A DNA stretch of 64,000 bases. Source: a virus. The DNA lies in the IMG/VR virus record IMGVR_UViG_3300032334_002567, positions 310,001 through 374,000 of that record; one strand, written 5' to 3'. The notes under the pieces were generated by a model that saw only the letters and a list, made by a program, of their open reading frames with translations, was not told the DNA's origin and searched no databases. Shown piece after piece: positions 50,001 to 56,306 of the stretch. Numbering within the stretch: position 1 is the first letter of the stretch; each line of letters opens with the position of its first letter. Position numbers and translations under genes: made by a program.

Positions 50001-51238
50001 TAGAAAGAAACATACCACAATCTAGTGTTGATATAGAAACTGCAATAGAAGGTAAATTTGTAAAAGCAGTGGCAAAGTTAAAACAAAATGAAATAGAACC
50101 GGCACAAGCAGCCACACAAGTAGCACAAGTTCAATCTGGCAATAAACGGGGAAGTTTCTTAGAGGCCTCAGGACAGGCTCTGACTATAGGTAGGACAGAA
50201 GAAGACTGGGATTTAGCCGAAGATAAGGCTACTGATGCTGCGATGGGTGCACTTAAACAAATGATGATCAAGTCTGGATTTGGGGAAAGAGAAATTAGTG
50301 GCATAGAGGTTGAATCACAAGTAGATGAAAAAACAGGAATAGTAAAAGCAGTAGCAAGGTGGTCTGATGAAGTTCAAAAAAGTGCACAAGCCCAAGGAGC
50401 ATCTTACGAGGCACTAGGAGCAGGTAAGGGAGGGCTAGGCAGAGGTGGCATCCAAGTACAGGAACCAGCACAGGCAGCAACTACTGCTACCCTTGCCGAT
50501 ATATCTGGTTATTTTTCTTCTACAGGCACAAAACCAGAACCAGCACAGGCTGTAACTCAAATTGCTACAGAAGCTAGAATAAAAGGCAGGACAGAGGCCG
50601 CAATCGGTGCTGCTGAGAAGGTGGCTATTTTAGATCTCAAGGGTATTCTCTTAGAAAGAAACATGCCACAATCTAGTGTTGATATAGACACTAAAGTAGA
50701 AGCAACGCTTGTAAGAGCAATAGCAAAATTCAAACAAAATGATGTAGAACCAGCACAGGCAGCAACTCAAAAAGCAGCTAATGCAGCAGTCCCAAGTGCA
50801 AATGGTAACATAGAAAGTGTAGTGCCTAACACAGATGTAGACACTTCTAAAGCTCTGCCATCGACAGCAACACCAGTGCCTGTCAGCACAATATCTCCAA
50901 GTGCATCTATTGCTAGTATAGAGCAAAAAATGCTACAAGACAAAGCGGCAGCTTCACCAGCAAAAGCAGAAATAACATCTCCAGAACTAGGAAATATAGT
51001 TTCAGAAAATGAAGAACAAACAATTATATTGTCAGAAATGAGAGATTTGTTTGAGAAGTTCTTGGCTGCGATTAAGCCAAGATCAGATATAAATTCTTCT
51101 GGCGGCGGTGAGCCAGGAAATACATCTTCTATTCCAATAGCTGGTAAGCCTGCTAACTATTATAGAAGAGTCACAGGTAATGTATCACAGACTCCAGGCA
51201 AGGGAGTTGTCAATTTAGGAGCAAAGGCACTAAGTTAA
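38024..51238 (+). CDS. Giant tape measure protein (4404 aa)
   Basis: One uninterrupted frame of 13.2 kb. Residues 1-200 are charged and disordered with coiled coils; residues about 806-850 and about 1106-1720 hold many hydrophobic Ala/Gly/Leu segments as expected for the membrane-crossing part of tape measures. From about 1727 to 2860 there are repeats of roughly 85 then 82 residues (for example NPRNAAEMARGVAAIL, DPRQAAEMASGVAAIL). The last 1300 residues consist of small alpha-beta domains joined by EPAQAAT linkers. By the usual ~0.15 nm per residue, a tail of roughly 650 nm would be implied if the whole protein acts as ruler. Confidence 0.9.
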   Translation: MPELYDNLGRKIDAAKMSIGELKGLVGTLMKSKVGPAKPIGGQEEEAKTQDSNLELIKLFEDYVKGFNEEVDEQKSLLQNIVDALKNINSKKEEKANQPKDNKEEKDEIKETFPEKLRKALTGKNKPSKEEHTTAKATNSLANLFGKKGSGYTHDIHCEAWLRQIYQVLAKDREGVATPEAAARQVEEDVTRVTAREPAETAAREASEAATTGGGETIRARDWLDAEEYYQELNGLENDYYQHTVDSIFGLWNKEKDLYERITGLEKEKNAIHRAYLKEGISKEEKERLALAYRQMGIEISNQKIIKRNLKEQENAWKEIGKQIETAEKYLLGFKGGGAFEVLTKGIIKEEREFTQNIRQAAYETAGVTSESKALQKTYEEIGKTSKLTGMNRSETQKAYTKALRSGVKDQKKALSLSVSQLNTEKQIGATADSLGEFFIEMGTQLQFNNDQMSEVGRGIREAGRNTGLVGDKLAGVVRGSAEFVKMMKNAGTASASAVSNIVGLQAEFTKTGVEGGKLLKGLSSTSGFLGSDAQTLALIANAANRVGLTQEMINGTILKSSASIKKFNRGLTQTVNDMGLGGRNAEEMRANFDKLSDEGRRDINLRLNAAFGMEAGELMLAIEGIENQSKSLSDRLGELNKKKSQNLTLEEKATLLEEERSLKLGAATKALTAISEAAKGTKDMNEALAKFSSRRSEFEGDMKALGQSWTTETDVARGAIKSALENVNAGLKKAGKKELKIDSSEIEKAIKDPAAFRELTSQITKGEQELATAQKAQLDPLSAIEQKLTEINDSVRNLSQSLISGIFNSFLGKMLVGITALGALIVGAIGGLNSIIMPIWNLMTLLGRSLSGMGQRTSQDRMGSLGKVWDRLTGRDTTPTPERLTEAEVTATGKDKTITKTGCCEDLVSINKAMLDVLNAIKDCVCGKQPEASTQASQTKQELREAELTPKSVVSPDQVAAGKAGEVAKKEVGTDLASKSVVSQPPQTTPEKIEEAVKKESRKPKLSPEEIATRKAAGQAAKERSQTAGISPSVAKSIKRQEVKNIKMDASLNKMQRRNIIQELQNGKKTKTMILREQEAAKGPKPLEVPQPPDTGNFDLNKLIASGQDMAKSAAAVALLGLGVVALGAAIVFLSKKILSGFNLDTSTILQTAGAIAALAVAGGAIAAAGIVAYEALNKKENKEFVDTAPKSKTEMLKQIAAMMLLGPALVLLGAAIVKMSQMVIDAFGLDLNTVAMVAGTVAAIVAAAGALTLGASEALEGFEKLEGNKLIKNPGKLVSAMAKGALALLIVGPGLVALSAAIIKMCQGILSYAEIDLNTIKTVTGQVAALLAGTGAIALGITAAAGGLILLGKFADFAKSYAKDMIIGAAALILIGPAVVALAAGLNYIINQILSATGVDAAKAAKTAWNVAGLIAATAVIALAVMGAMAGLTALGALATAMTGPQIGFMLYGAAALLLLAPLVTGLAAAVLYLTKSFMGGFDAKQATKVAYDLSAVLMSASVIAIAVMAAMAGLGGLGVLAAGLPAYIPAMLGGAAALMLLTPVMTALATSVIGMTESIMDGIDAKHAAKVAYDLGSIIMSAGSIALGIMGAMAALTGLGLLAGAYIGFIGPMIGGALALSVMTPAVVTLAGSIISMSESLMKNMVSPDAAKKTVESLNSILDSAGNIAVSIIANAASLALLGTMFGVSLVAIPFMKLGTMALSNLTPSIANFVNTIVNMAKQFSTLVSPKEAVSLSKDVAAIMGAVGDISEQIFKIKDKMLSVPVYGSVWNAIRGVKVADYMNSGVKALKELAAPVQDYVAAIKDFALNVGRTVNPRNAAEMARGVAAILCAVSNVTSNMMTAKDGILSIPKNGGIFATLTRTRISDYLNAGVGSLQEMAAPIKRYVAAVKKFASEIGFDPRQAAEMASGVAAILCAVGKVTSNIMTAKDGIMSIPDNGGIFAWMLGAQLSQRMNKGVEALKVLGKPIQRFVKAIKDFSSKLGNKLPPSQAAGMAKGIADILSGASEVTKQIMETKDKIIGIKSARGWGFFRKDYVVLMETGRKALVELSKPIINYIESIRDFASQVGARLDPRLAASMARGVADVLTASGDVTEGIMKTKDKLVTIKSSEGFWLWSTSIADSMKAGVVALNTLKQPLMSYLDTIVTFSNELKDKINPTDAKKAVKSITSVSEVIDMISKVMNDLGSKIAPMTQGGWFTSSPVEQIKEAKTKMDAFFPVLSSFITSIVSHVDSSLGESKSLKGTVKSMGQISELLNNIKPVVDTMMSSIVPMTQGGFFKGSAVDSIKGAIPQLNQFFESISSFILNGLVNPIKKSAESIDDLKETGKRIVVIADVLKGTKTSIDSLSSMMTLMQDGIFTNSPIKTISNNITGFSDYFNAISNFVSSGLIEPITKMGEVSGLSKAKGILITVGNFLCATKLTIESLAGVIGLLDSKSVFSSSPIDNIINNKDKFRKHFLAIADLVKNGIAEPVALMGGDGTSLGKAAKVITAMASIACRIVPLIKNLATAVSMATDKTEFFSVAPMQKIIDAKGQFAVWFQQIAAFVRDGIVLPVNNEMEGVNIGSAAKNISSMTSIAGSVMPLIKNLANVMGMMSEDAAKSLDTEFPIDKIISYKDSFAIFFRQTAGFIRDGVIAPIVEEIKDTQEITKASRILNQLSSNIVTIPKVIKGVSEGLIPLVEVRSGLAPMEVIADSAKDFEKWFTKVAVFIRDGVVTPIVREFEGTQDIILATRILNNISSMISALPKVITSLSSVFVGLNAKSCLSESPIGMLATNAETFKAWFRSVTSLIQEGIIKPSLEIMPDNSLLKEVKVKLALNEIAIRAVTPWLNSLSSSIQGLSGGIFWRIFTGIKVSKFSKNFMYMASLINDGLIKPIKKNLASSAELEEVTSQLDGLVDVVDRVTFILGILGTAFNNISPVKIDVGKMFSVTGSIRAFKEAINEEAKDKLALSRQMQGELQEVFMAPEKMMRQVSEKAVGGTFEAKAVEPIIFGDAEDIQDSIGDAKLTALAKLSEKLGRSQLSGVEYEVKVSKDFVEATAKWSKENEDAALGLKKSMDALKAGEGGAGRSNLPIVPAPAARIEPAQAATKAVEMEKDEKFQRDMKIFGKGKATEKYYRRKSLEEAVTKNNPTVQQDRKQETAQSAANAGVKAYGEKSKPLTVEYKVDILFMHDSANIRESLEEAATEAKAMIAERLGVKEVLGSQVKIEYSIDKKTEQAIATATYTPDNKFSEFLTEQNRRVAGVPASTNIIPTNSGRTKNSGIGDAVIEKGMLEASAREAIIGKTEIAIEVAERKAEDKARKALGAMMAKSGIKDFIGIEVDSEIEGNIVKATARWSEEAQKEAKGLRESFETLGASKGGLGRAGMLQAQEPAQAATQASTQAATQATKTSTAAFDQFDIIEQRQIEAENRLLDAAAKQGVSGPLLSGITSGKSIAVSTGITGVQDATKAIKAQQAQQATKKEPAQAATIATKNSPVVQQAQKMEPAQAAVDAGVRSASEKSKPLTVEYKVDILFMHDSANIRESLEEAATEAKAMIAERLGVKEVLGSQVKIEYSIDKETEQAIAKATYTPDNKFSEFLTERNRRAAGVPTSPNTVPAKSGAAKTYTFGDAGIEKGMLEASAREAIIGKTEIAIEVAERKAEIKAREALGVMMAKSGIKDFIGIEVDSEIEGNIVKATARWSEEAQKEAKGLRESFETLGASKGGLGRGGMQIQMQEPAQTATAATQSNPVVQQATKPEPAQAATKAVEMEKDEKFQRDMRVFGRGKATDKYYRRKSLEEAVAKSNPTVQQATRTEPAQAATASTNSNPVVQQATRTEPAQAATQIAQPMAQPQSLPAQERFLITKDVKTNKDSIEVVLRKELKLLDDEELEEEILTTKVFEILKKKGISPSGVNLDTSLKQGILEVKATTSPEDLSFSEGLSKEFSRINAGGGGVGRSAIQPTIAQEQMQAANQVVAEATARMTNKSESSFNAAEKMAILDLKGTLLERNIPQSSVDIETAIEGKFVKAVAKLKQNEIEPAQAATQVAQVQSGNKRGSFLEASGQALTIGRTEEDWDLAEDKATDAAMGALKQMMIKSGFGEREISGIEVESQVDEKTGIVKAVARWSDEVQKSAQAQGASYEALGAGKGGLGRGGIQVQEPAQAATTATLADISGYFSSTGTKPEPAQAVTQIATEARIKGRTEAAIGAAEKVAILDLKGILLERNMPQSSVDIDTKVEATLVRAIAKFKQNDVEPAQAATQKAANAAVPSANGNIESVVPNTDVDTSKALPSTATPVPVSTISPSASIASIEQKMLQDKAAASPAKAEITSPELGNIVSENEEQTIILSEMRDLFEKFLAAIKPRSDINSSGGGEPGNTSSIPIAGKPANYYRRVTGNVSQTPGKGVVNLGAKALS
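47501..49169 (+). repeat. Duplicated segments in the tape measure gene, 1038-bp period
   Basis: Segments 47501-48131 and 48539-49169 are closely similar with a constant 1038-bp offset (346 codons), so no indels separate them. The SKPLTVEYKVDILFMHDSA block opens both. A diverged third copy of the SGIKDFIGIEVDSEIEG part lies near 50170-50450, and the KDEKFQRDMKIFGKG block at 47310 recurs at 49297. Confidence 0.9.
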
Positions 51239-51255
51239 AATAGATAGGAGAAATA

Positions 51256-51867
51256 ATGGCAAAAGCTACAATTAACGGAGGTCAATACTCTGGAACATTA
51301 AATAGGATACCGGACTGCTACATTGCAGTGGGAGGAAGCCCCGGTATTCTACCTGACGGTACTAGGGTAGAAGGTGGGCTAAAATACATAGATATGTATA
51401 TTTTACCGGATGTATCTGATTCTAAGTCCGCAAATTATGCCCCAGAAAATGGAATAGGAAGATCTAATCCTTTTACAATATTTTCTTATTCAGAACTTAG
51501 AACAATATCTTGGACTTGTCACTTCATAGTTCAGACTTTAAAAGGACCAAATTCAGCAGACAATATTCTAGACAATATAAGAACTCTACAATCTGCGGTT
51601 TATCCTAGAGACAGCTTTGGATCTCCTCCTCCTTTGTGCAAGCTTAAATGTGGCGACTTATTAGCGTCAAATGACACTGAAATTTGTGCTGTGCTCAGGT
51701 CTTACTCGGTAAAGTACGACACATCAGTTCCTTGGTTTAGTTCTGATTCGGGCACCCTACCTAACAGACTAGTTCCTTATAAAATAGATGTAGACTTACA
51801 ATTTGATGTGGTCTACAACCAAACTTCACTACCAACTTCTAGTATAATTTTGACAACAGGTTATTAA
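51256..51867 (+). CDS. Tail tube cap/baseplate protein (gpU or gp48/54-like) (203 aa)
   Basis: Ribosome-binding site TAGGAGAAATA. Directly after the tape measure, where contractile tails place the tube-cap protein. The sequence has the pattern of these proteins: a beta-rich N terminus, a CHFIVQTLKG segment, PPPLCKLKCGDL near residue 120 and VKYDTSVPW followed by YKIDVDLQFDVV near 155-190. Assignment rests on order and pattern. Confidence 0.65.
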   Translation: MAKATINGGQYSGTLNRIPDCYIAVGGSPGILPDGTRVEGGLKYIDMYILPDVSDSKSANYAPENGIGRSNPFTIFSYSELRTISWTCHFIVQTLKGPNSADNILDNIRTLQSAVYPRDSFGSPPPLCKLKCGDLLASNDTEICAVLRSYSVKYDTSVPWFSSDSGTLPNRLVPYKIDVDLQFDVVYNQTSLPTSSIILTTGY

Positions 51868-51868
51868 A

Positions 51869-52204
51869 ATGGCAAATTACATAGAAAAAACAAATATAGA
51901 TCCAAAAAGATTTGTTACACCAAGTAGTAGGTATGCTGGTTCTGCCATAGTGTACTACACAGAAAACAAATTATTAACGTTTGAAACTTATAAAAAAAGT
52001 AAAAAAACTATTGATAATACTAGTAAAAACAACAAATATTATGTTATCACTCCTGGCACTGAGTATAGACCTGACTTGGTTGCAGCTGAGGCTTATGGCA
52101 GCACTGATTTTTGGTGGAAAATCATGGAAGCCAATAACATAAAAGATGTTTTTAATTTCAAAGCTGGTTTAAACATCATTATACCAAATGTTATATTAAG
52201 GTAA
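51869..52204 (+). CDS. LysM-like baseplate protein (gp53/gpX-like) (111 aa)
   Basis: Follows one base after the tube-cap gene. The second half matches the LysM-containing gp53/gpX pattern: YYVITPGTEYRPDLVAAEAYGS then DFWWKIMEANNIKDV and LNIIIPN. In T4, gp53 is a wedge component; in P2-like phages gpX binds the hub. Order supports the call. Confidence 0.8.
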   Translation: MANYIEKTNIDPKRFVTPSSRYAGSAIVYYTENKLLTFETYKKSKKTIDNTSKNNKYYVITPGTEYRPDLVAAEAYGSTDFWWKIMEANNIKDVFNFKAGLNIIIPNVILR

Positions 52205-52206
52205 TT

Positions 52207-53718
52207 ATGGCCATAGAATTAGAATGTTTATCAACTTATGGTTGTGCAAATGAAGAAGGAGAAGTATCAGTAAAGGGAGCTCCCTATGAAGCAGTTTATA
52301 CCCCGTATTGTGCTTTATGGGTTGCTGGAAAAGAGATTGTACTTCAAACTGGGAATGAATCTGCTCCTGGTACAAACCATCATACATTAATAAAGTCTTT
52401 TGAGTATGGATGTCAATCTGGCACTGGCGGGTGCGGGGTTAAGTTTGAAATAATTGATGAAGGCGGTGTTTTATATCAGCAATTAGTTCAAGGTTTAAAT
52501 AAGGATATAAGTTTCACGCTAAGTGCTGTGACGGGAGTTAATAGTTGTGAAGTTGAATTTGGATGGATAGTTGTTGGTTGTAATGGTGAGTGGAGAAAAA
52601 TTACAAACAAGGAGCTCGGAAGTCCTCTGTTTTTTTTACCTAAAAATGTAGAAACTACATTTGAGGGCGGATTAATTAAGTTTACATTTGAAGCAACAGA
52701 TATATTTACTAGATCTTCAGACACTAGATTAGACAAAAATATAGGAACAGAAGATGATAAAGTTCATCTTAAAGAAGCCCTTCAAAGGCTATTTAGAAAC
52801 AAAGACCCACAGTTTGAACAAGTAATATTTGAAAATCAATATGGCGACTCAGGAGATGGTGATTTTGAATTTGAAGAAGATCCCGATGGACCGAGAGGGG
52901 TATGGACTACAGACCAAGAGAGTCAAATAGAATGTGCAAGAAAGTGGCTTAACAAGGTTAGAACTGTAGAAAAAAATGGATGTTTAGCAATGTATGATCC
53001 TAAAAGAAAAGCAGCTGTAATAAAGGAAAGGCCAGAAGACAAAGGAGACTGCTGTGACAACAACAATCTAGGAACTTATATAGTTAACGGAGGAAATAGT
53101 TCTCCTGTAATTAGTTTTAACCCGAACTTTAAATGGAATTTAGGATCCAATGCTTCAAGTGGTGGTACTTCTGGTGCCGGTTCTTCAGCAAGGCAGGATG
53201 TAAAAGCTGTAGAAGAAGAAGGAATTCAGAATACTGGTACTGAGACTTCTCCTACTAATGAACAATGTAAGTATCAATGGCAAGATCCAGGAGAACACAC
53301 TGAGAGAACAGAAAAAACTTTTCAGGCAAATATGGAAGCCGCAAAACCTTTTGAGGTTTTACCTGCTATTGAAGCAGAATTAAGAATAATAGGTGATCCC
53401 ACTCTTAACAACCCTGTTTTTCTAACAGGAAAATGGATTTCTATTGTAGTTATAGATCCTTATTATATTGCTGGGGGTGAGTCGGACAACACCTCTTGTG
53501 AATGGATAAGCAAACCAAATTGCAACCCTATTTTAAGCAACAAAAAATGGATGATTTTAGGAGCAAACCATCAAATTCAATCTGGTTCTTATGTAACTAC
53601 ATTAAAAGTATCTTTAAACACTCCAAATATTAATATATCTGCGAGTGAAACTTTAGGCGGAGATGGATGTGGCACAGAGCAGGCTCAAGAAGCAACTGGC
53701 GGGGAACCTTTGGAGTAA
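52207..53718 (+). CDS. Baseplate hub protein (gp27/gpD-like) (503 aa)
   Basis: Two bases after the previous stop. The protein is beta-rich, with two halves of the tube-like fold expected for hub subunits (for example SCEVEFGWIVVGCNGE near 115 and NKKWMILGANHQIQ near 450). Rich in Gly, Cys and Asn; positioned exactly between the LysM-like and spike genes, which fits gp27/gpD. No lysozyme domain. Confidence 0.7.
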   Translation: MAIELECLSTYGCANEEGEVSVKGAPYEAVYTPYCALWVAGKEIVLQTGNESAPGTNHHTLIKSFEYGCQSGTGGCGVKFEIIDEGGVLYQQLVQGLNKDISFTLSAVTGVNSCEVEFGWIVVGCNGEWRKITNKELGSPLFFLPKNVETTFEGGLIKFTFEATDIFTRSSDTRLDKNIGTEDDKVHLKEALQRLFRNKDPQFEQVIFENQYGDSGDGDFEFEEDPDGPRGVWTTDQESQIECARKWLNKVRTVEKNGCLAMYDPKRKAAVIKERPEDKGDCCDNNNLGTYIVNGGNSSPVISFNPNFKWNLGSNASSGGTSGAGSSARQDVKAVEEEGIQNTGTETSPTNEQCKYQWQDPGEHTERTEKTFQANMEAAKPFEVLPAIEAELRIIGDPTLNNPVFLTGKWISIVVIDPYYIAGGESDNTSCEWISKPNCNPILSNKKWMILGANHQIQSGSYVTTLKVSLNTPNINISASETLGGDGCGTEQAQEATGGEPLE

Positions 53719-53730
53719 TAAAGAGGATTT

Positions 53731-55863
53731 ATGGGATTTGTACATGAAAATGAATTAGAAATACTAAAAAGAAGAATTGCAACTATAGAAAATAGGTTCG
53801 GAAATATAAGCTACGAACTAAAAGGCGTAGTGAAGTCAGAACTCACAGCAGGAATGACAGTAATACAAGCCTCGCAAATGCAATATGGGCTTTATACCGC
53901 TATGTGCATAGACACAATAGATATATGGAAACAAAATAGAATAAGATGGTTTTCACCTTTGTTTCATAATCCCAAACAAGATTACAAAGAATTTCCTTGG
54001 GCTTTACCTGTCTCTTCTATGGGTGGATTTGATGATTGTGGATTAACTTGGGTGCCACCGGCAGGATCAACGGTTTGTGTACTATTTGAAAATGGAAATA
54101 GGGAATGCCCATTTTATATAGGCACAACGTGGCACAGAGACAGAGGACCAGATGGTAATCACAAATTCGGAGTAGGAATACCAGAGTATCAAAGAGTTTC
54201 AGAAGGACATAGAAGAGGGTACATGGTTGGTCCAAACGATGGTTCACAGGTTTTTCCACCATGGAATACAGAAAATTATAACGGATACGATCTATCCTCT
54301 GTTGTTGATTTTGCAAGTAATCCAGAAGCTCAGAAGATCATAACTTATCCCAACATTTATGGCTTTAAAACTCCAGAAAAACATATGATCAAAATGGTTG
54401 ATGGAGATCCAAAATGCAATAGAAAGTGGAAAAGATTTGAAATCATGTCTAGTTGTGGAAACTGGATAATGTTGAAGGACGATCATCTTCACTATGCAGG
54501 CCAGTGGGCCAATCCTCAATGTGGTGGAGTTCGTCAAGGAGAAACAAGCTGTGTGGAAGGGGCATCTAATAGTGGTGCAGCAAACACAACAAACACAGAA
54601 GGTGCCAATCCGGCAAATACAAAAGACATAACTCCAAAATTTGGAAAGAAAAAAGAAGAGACAAGTTGTGATGGAAATCAAAGCAACTCAAAAATAATAG
54701 GGGGACATCCAAATACAGGACACCCACAAACAAAATATATAGAAACACAAGTAGGACACAACCCATTCTTTAAACATAGTCAAGAATGCAGGCCATACAG
54801 AGGACCGGGAACTCCTCAAAATCCAGCTGTAGATTTACCTCAGTCTGGAATACAGATTATGTCCATATCTGGTCACACTTTTGTTATGGACGATTCTGTT
54901 GAAGAACCTTCTGGTAACCCAGAGTGGGAAAGGTCAATGCAAGAGTTTGATTTTGGTTGTAATAATCACTATGTAGGAAGAACATATTGGCAATCTGCAA
55001 CCGGTCACAGAATAGAGATGAGTGACGTTGAAAGCCCACAAGGAGATGAAGGAGCAAATTTAAGGGGCGAAGACAATTATATTAAAATGACCACTGCTAA
55101 CGGCAATAAAATTGAAATGAATGATCACACCATTCAACAAAAAGATTGTCCTGGTTGTCCACCTAACATTGCAGGAGAAAGAAGAGGAATTCACCTTCAA
55201 TCAACTAGCAATCACACAATTGATATGGTGGATTATACAAACGAGCAGTGCGGGCCGTGCAGAAGAGAGGGCGGAGTACCAATCAGTGAAGCTAAAAGAG
55301 CCTATGTAAGAATAAGAACCGGTTATGGTTTAGAAATGACTTACAATGATGATTTTAGTCAAAAAGAGACACAACAACAGTATATTCAAATTTTCTGTCC
55401 ACAAAAAGATAACAAAGAAAGAGGCCCACATATACATCGTTACCAAGAAGCACCAAGTGGGCCTGGACTAATATTTCTCAGAGCAGGAGGAAACTATGTT
55501 GTTTCTACATATGATAATCAAATATCTATCATAGGAGACCCAGACCTAAATCCTTCAGATAAAATTGAGATTATTAGTAGAATTAAATTAGTTTATTGTA
55601 AAGACGTTTACGTTAACGTCACTGATAAGCTGCATCTGTTCTTAGCAAAAGATAAAATACTATTATTGGCCGGTGAAGATAATGATGCTCCGCCAGGAGG
55701 TTGTTGTGGTGCAGAGCAACCAAACGTTGGGCCTGTTTTAGTTTATGACCCATGTTCTGGATGTATAAGATTGAGCGATAGAATATTCGGCAGTACGAGT
55801 TCGAATGCTCCTGCTGCTTCTATTTTTATGCTGACCCCGTTTGCAAAGTGTCCAGGCTGTTAA
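53731..55863 (+). CDS. Tail spike/cell-puncturing protein (gp5/gpV-like) (710 aa)
   Basis: GAGGATTT precedes the ATG. The N-terminal part (MTVIQASQMQYGLYTAMCID... PPAGSTVCVLFENGN) fits the OB-fold of gp5/VgrG/gpV spikes. Later parts are rich in His, Asn and beta strands (SGHTFVMDDSVEE, TGHRIEMSDVES, SNHTIDMVDYTN), the signature of repeated beta-helix units of the needle. No lysozyme domain is seen, so it resembles P2 gpV more than T4 gp5. Confidence 0.75.
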   Translation: MGFVHENELEILKRRIATIENRFGNISYELKGVVKSELTAGMTVIQASQMQYGLYTAMCIDTIDIWKQNRIRWFSPLFHNPKQDYKEFPWALPVSSMGGFDDCGLTWVPPAGSTVCVLFENGNRECPFYIGTTWHRDRGPDGNHKFGVGIPEYQRVSEGHRRGYMVGPNDGSQVFPPWNTENYNGYDLSSVVDFASNPEAQKIITYPNIYGFKTPEKHMIKMVDGDPKCNRKWKRFEIMSSCGNWIMLKDDHLHYAGQWANPQCGGVRQGETSCVEGASNSGAANTTNTEGANPANTKDITPKFGKKKEETSCDGNQSNSKIIGGHPNTGHPQTKYIETQVGHNPFFKHSQECRPYRGPGTPQNPAVDLPQSGIQIMSISGHTFVMDDSVEEPSGNPEWERSMQEFDFGCNNHYVGRTYWQSATGHRIEMSDVESPQGDEGANLRGEDNYIKMTTANGNKIEMNDHTIQQKDCPGCPPNIAGERRGIHLQSTSNHTIDMVDYTNEQCGPCRREGGVPISEAKRAYVRIRTGYGLEMTYNDDFSQKETQQQYIQIFCPQKDNKERGPHIHRYQEAPSGPGLIFLRAGGNYVVSTYDNQISIIGDPDLNPSDKIEIISRIKLVYCKDVYVNVTDKLHLFLAKDKILLLAGEDNDAPPGGCCGAEQPNVGPVLVYDPCSGCIRLSDRIFGSTSSNAPAASIFMLTPFAKCPGC

Positions 55864-55876
55864 TTTTGGAGTTATA

Positions 55877-56305
55877 ATGAAAAAATTTTTAGGAGCACCA
55901 TACCCTATAGAAAAAAATCCGAATGGTTTTCTATATTCACAAAGTGGAATAAATCAAATAAAAGCAGATATGCTTATATTACTTTTGACTAATCCTGGCG
56001 AGCGTGTAATGAATCCTGCGTATGGGACTCCTTTAAAAAAGTTAATATTTGAGCCAAATGACGAAATTTTAAAACAAAAAGCCAGAAATATAATTTTTAA
56101 CTCAATTAGTAGATGGGAACCTAGAGTAGTAATAAATCAGGTTGAGGTTTTAACTAATATTGAAAATTCTTCTCTAAATAGCAATGACGACCTAACAGAA
56201 AAAAGTCACATTCTATTTGTTAGAATTATTTTTATAGATCCTCAAAACATACAACAAGTACAAGAACTGACCTTAGAAGTCCCATTAGCTGGAACAGGAG
56301 CTTGA
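55877..56305 (+). CDS. Baseplate wedge gp25-like protein (gpW) (142 aa)
   Basis: ATG at 55877 has TTTGGAG upstream; an earlier start lies inside the spike gene. The central motif LTNPGERVMNPAYGTPLKKLIF is the gp25/gpW signature. Homologues form the inner baseplate wedge in phages, R-type pyocins and type VI secretion (TssE). Confidence 0.9.
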   Translation: MKKFLGAPYPIEKNPNGFLYSQSGINQIKADMLILLLTNPGERVMNPAYGTPLKKLIFEPNDEILKQKARNIIFNSISRWEPRVVINQVEVLTNIENSSLNSNDDLTEKSHILFVRIIFIDPQNIQQVQELTLEVPLAGTGA

Positions 56306-56306
56306 T

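Noticed and set aside
41347-50926. Many long open frames on the minus strand inside the tape measure gene
   Set aside because: They are reverse readings of Ala/Ser-rich helical repeats; none has a ribosome-binding site or recognisable motif.
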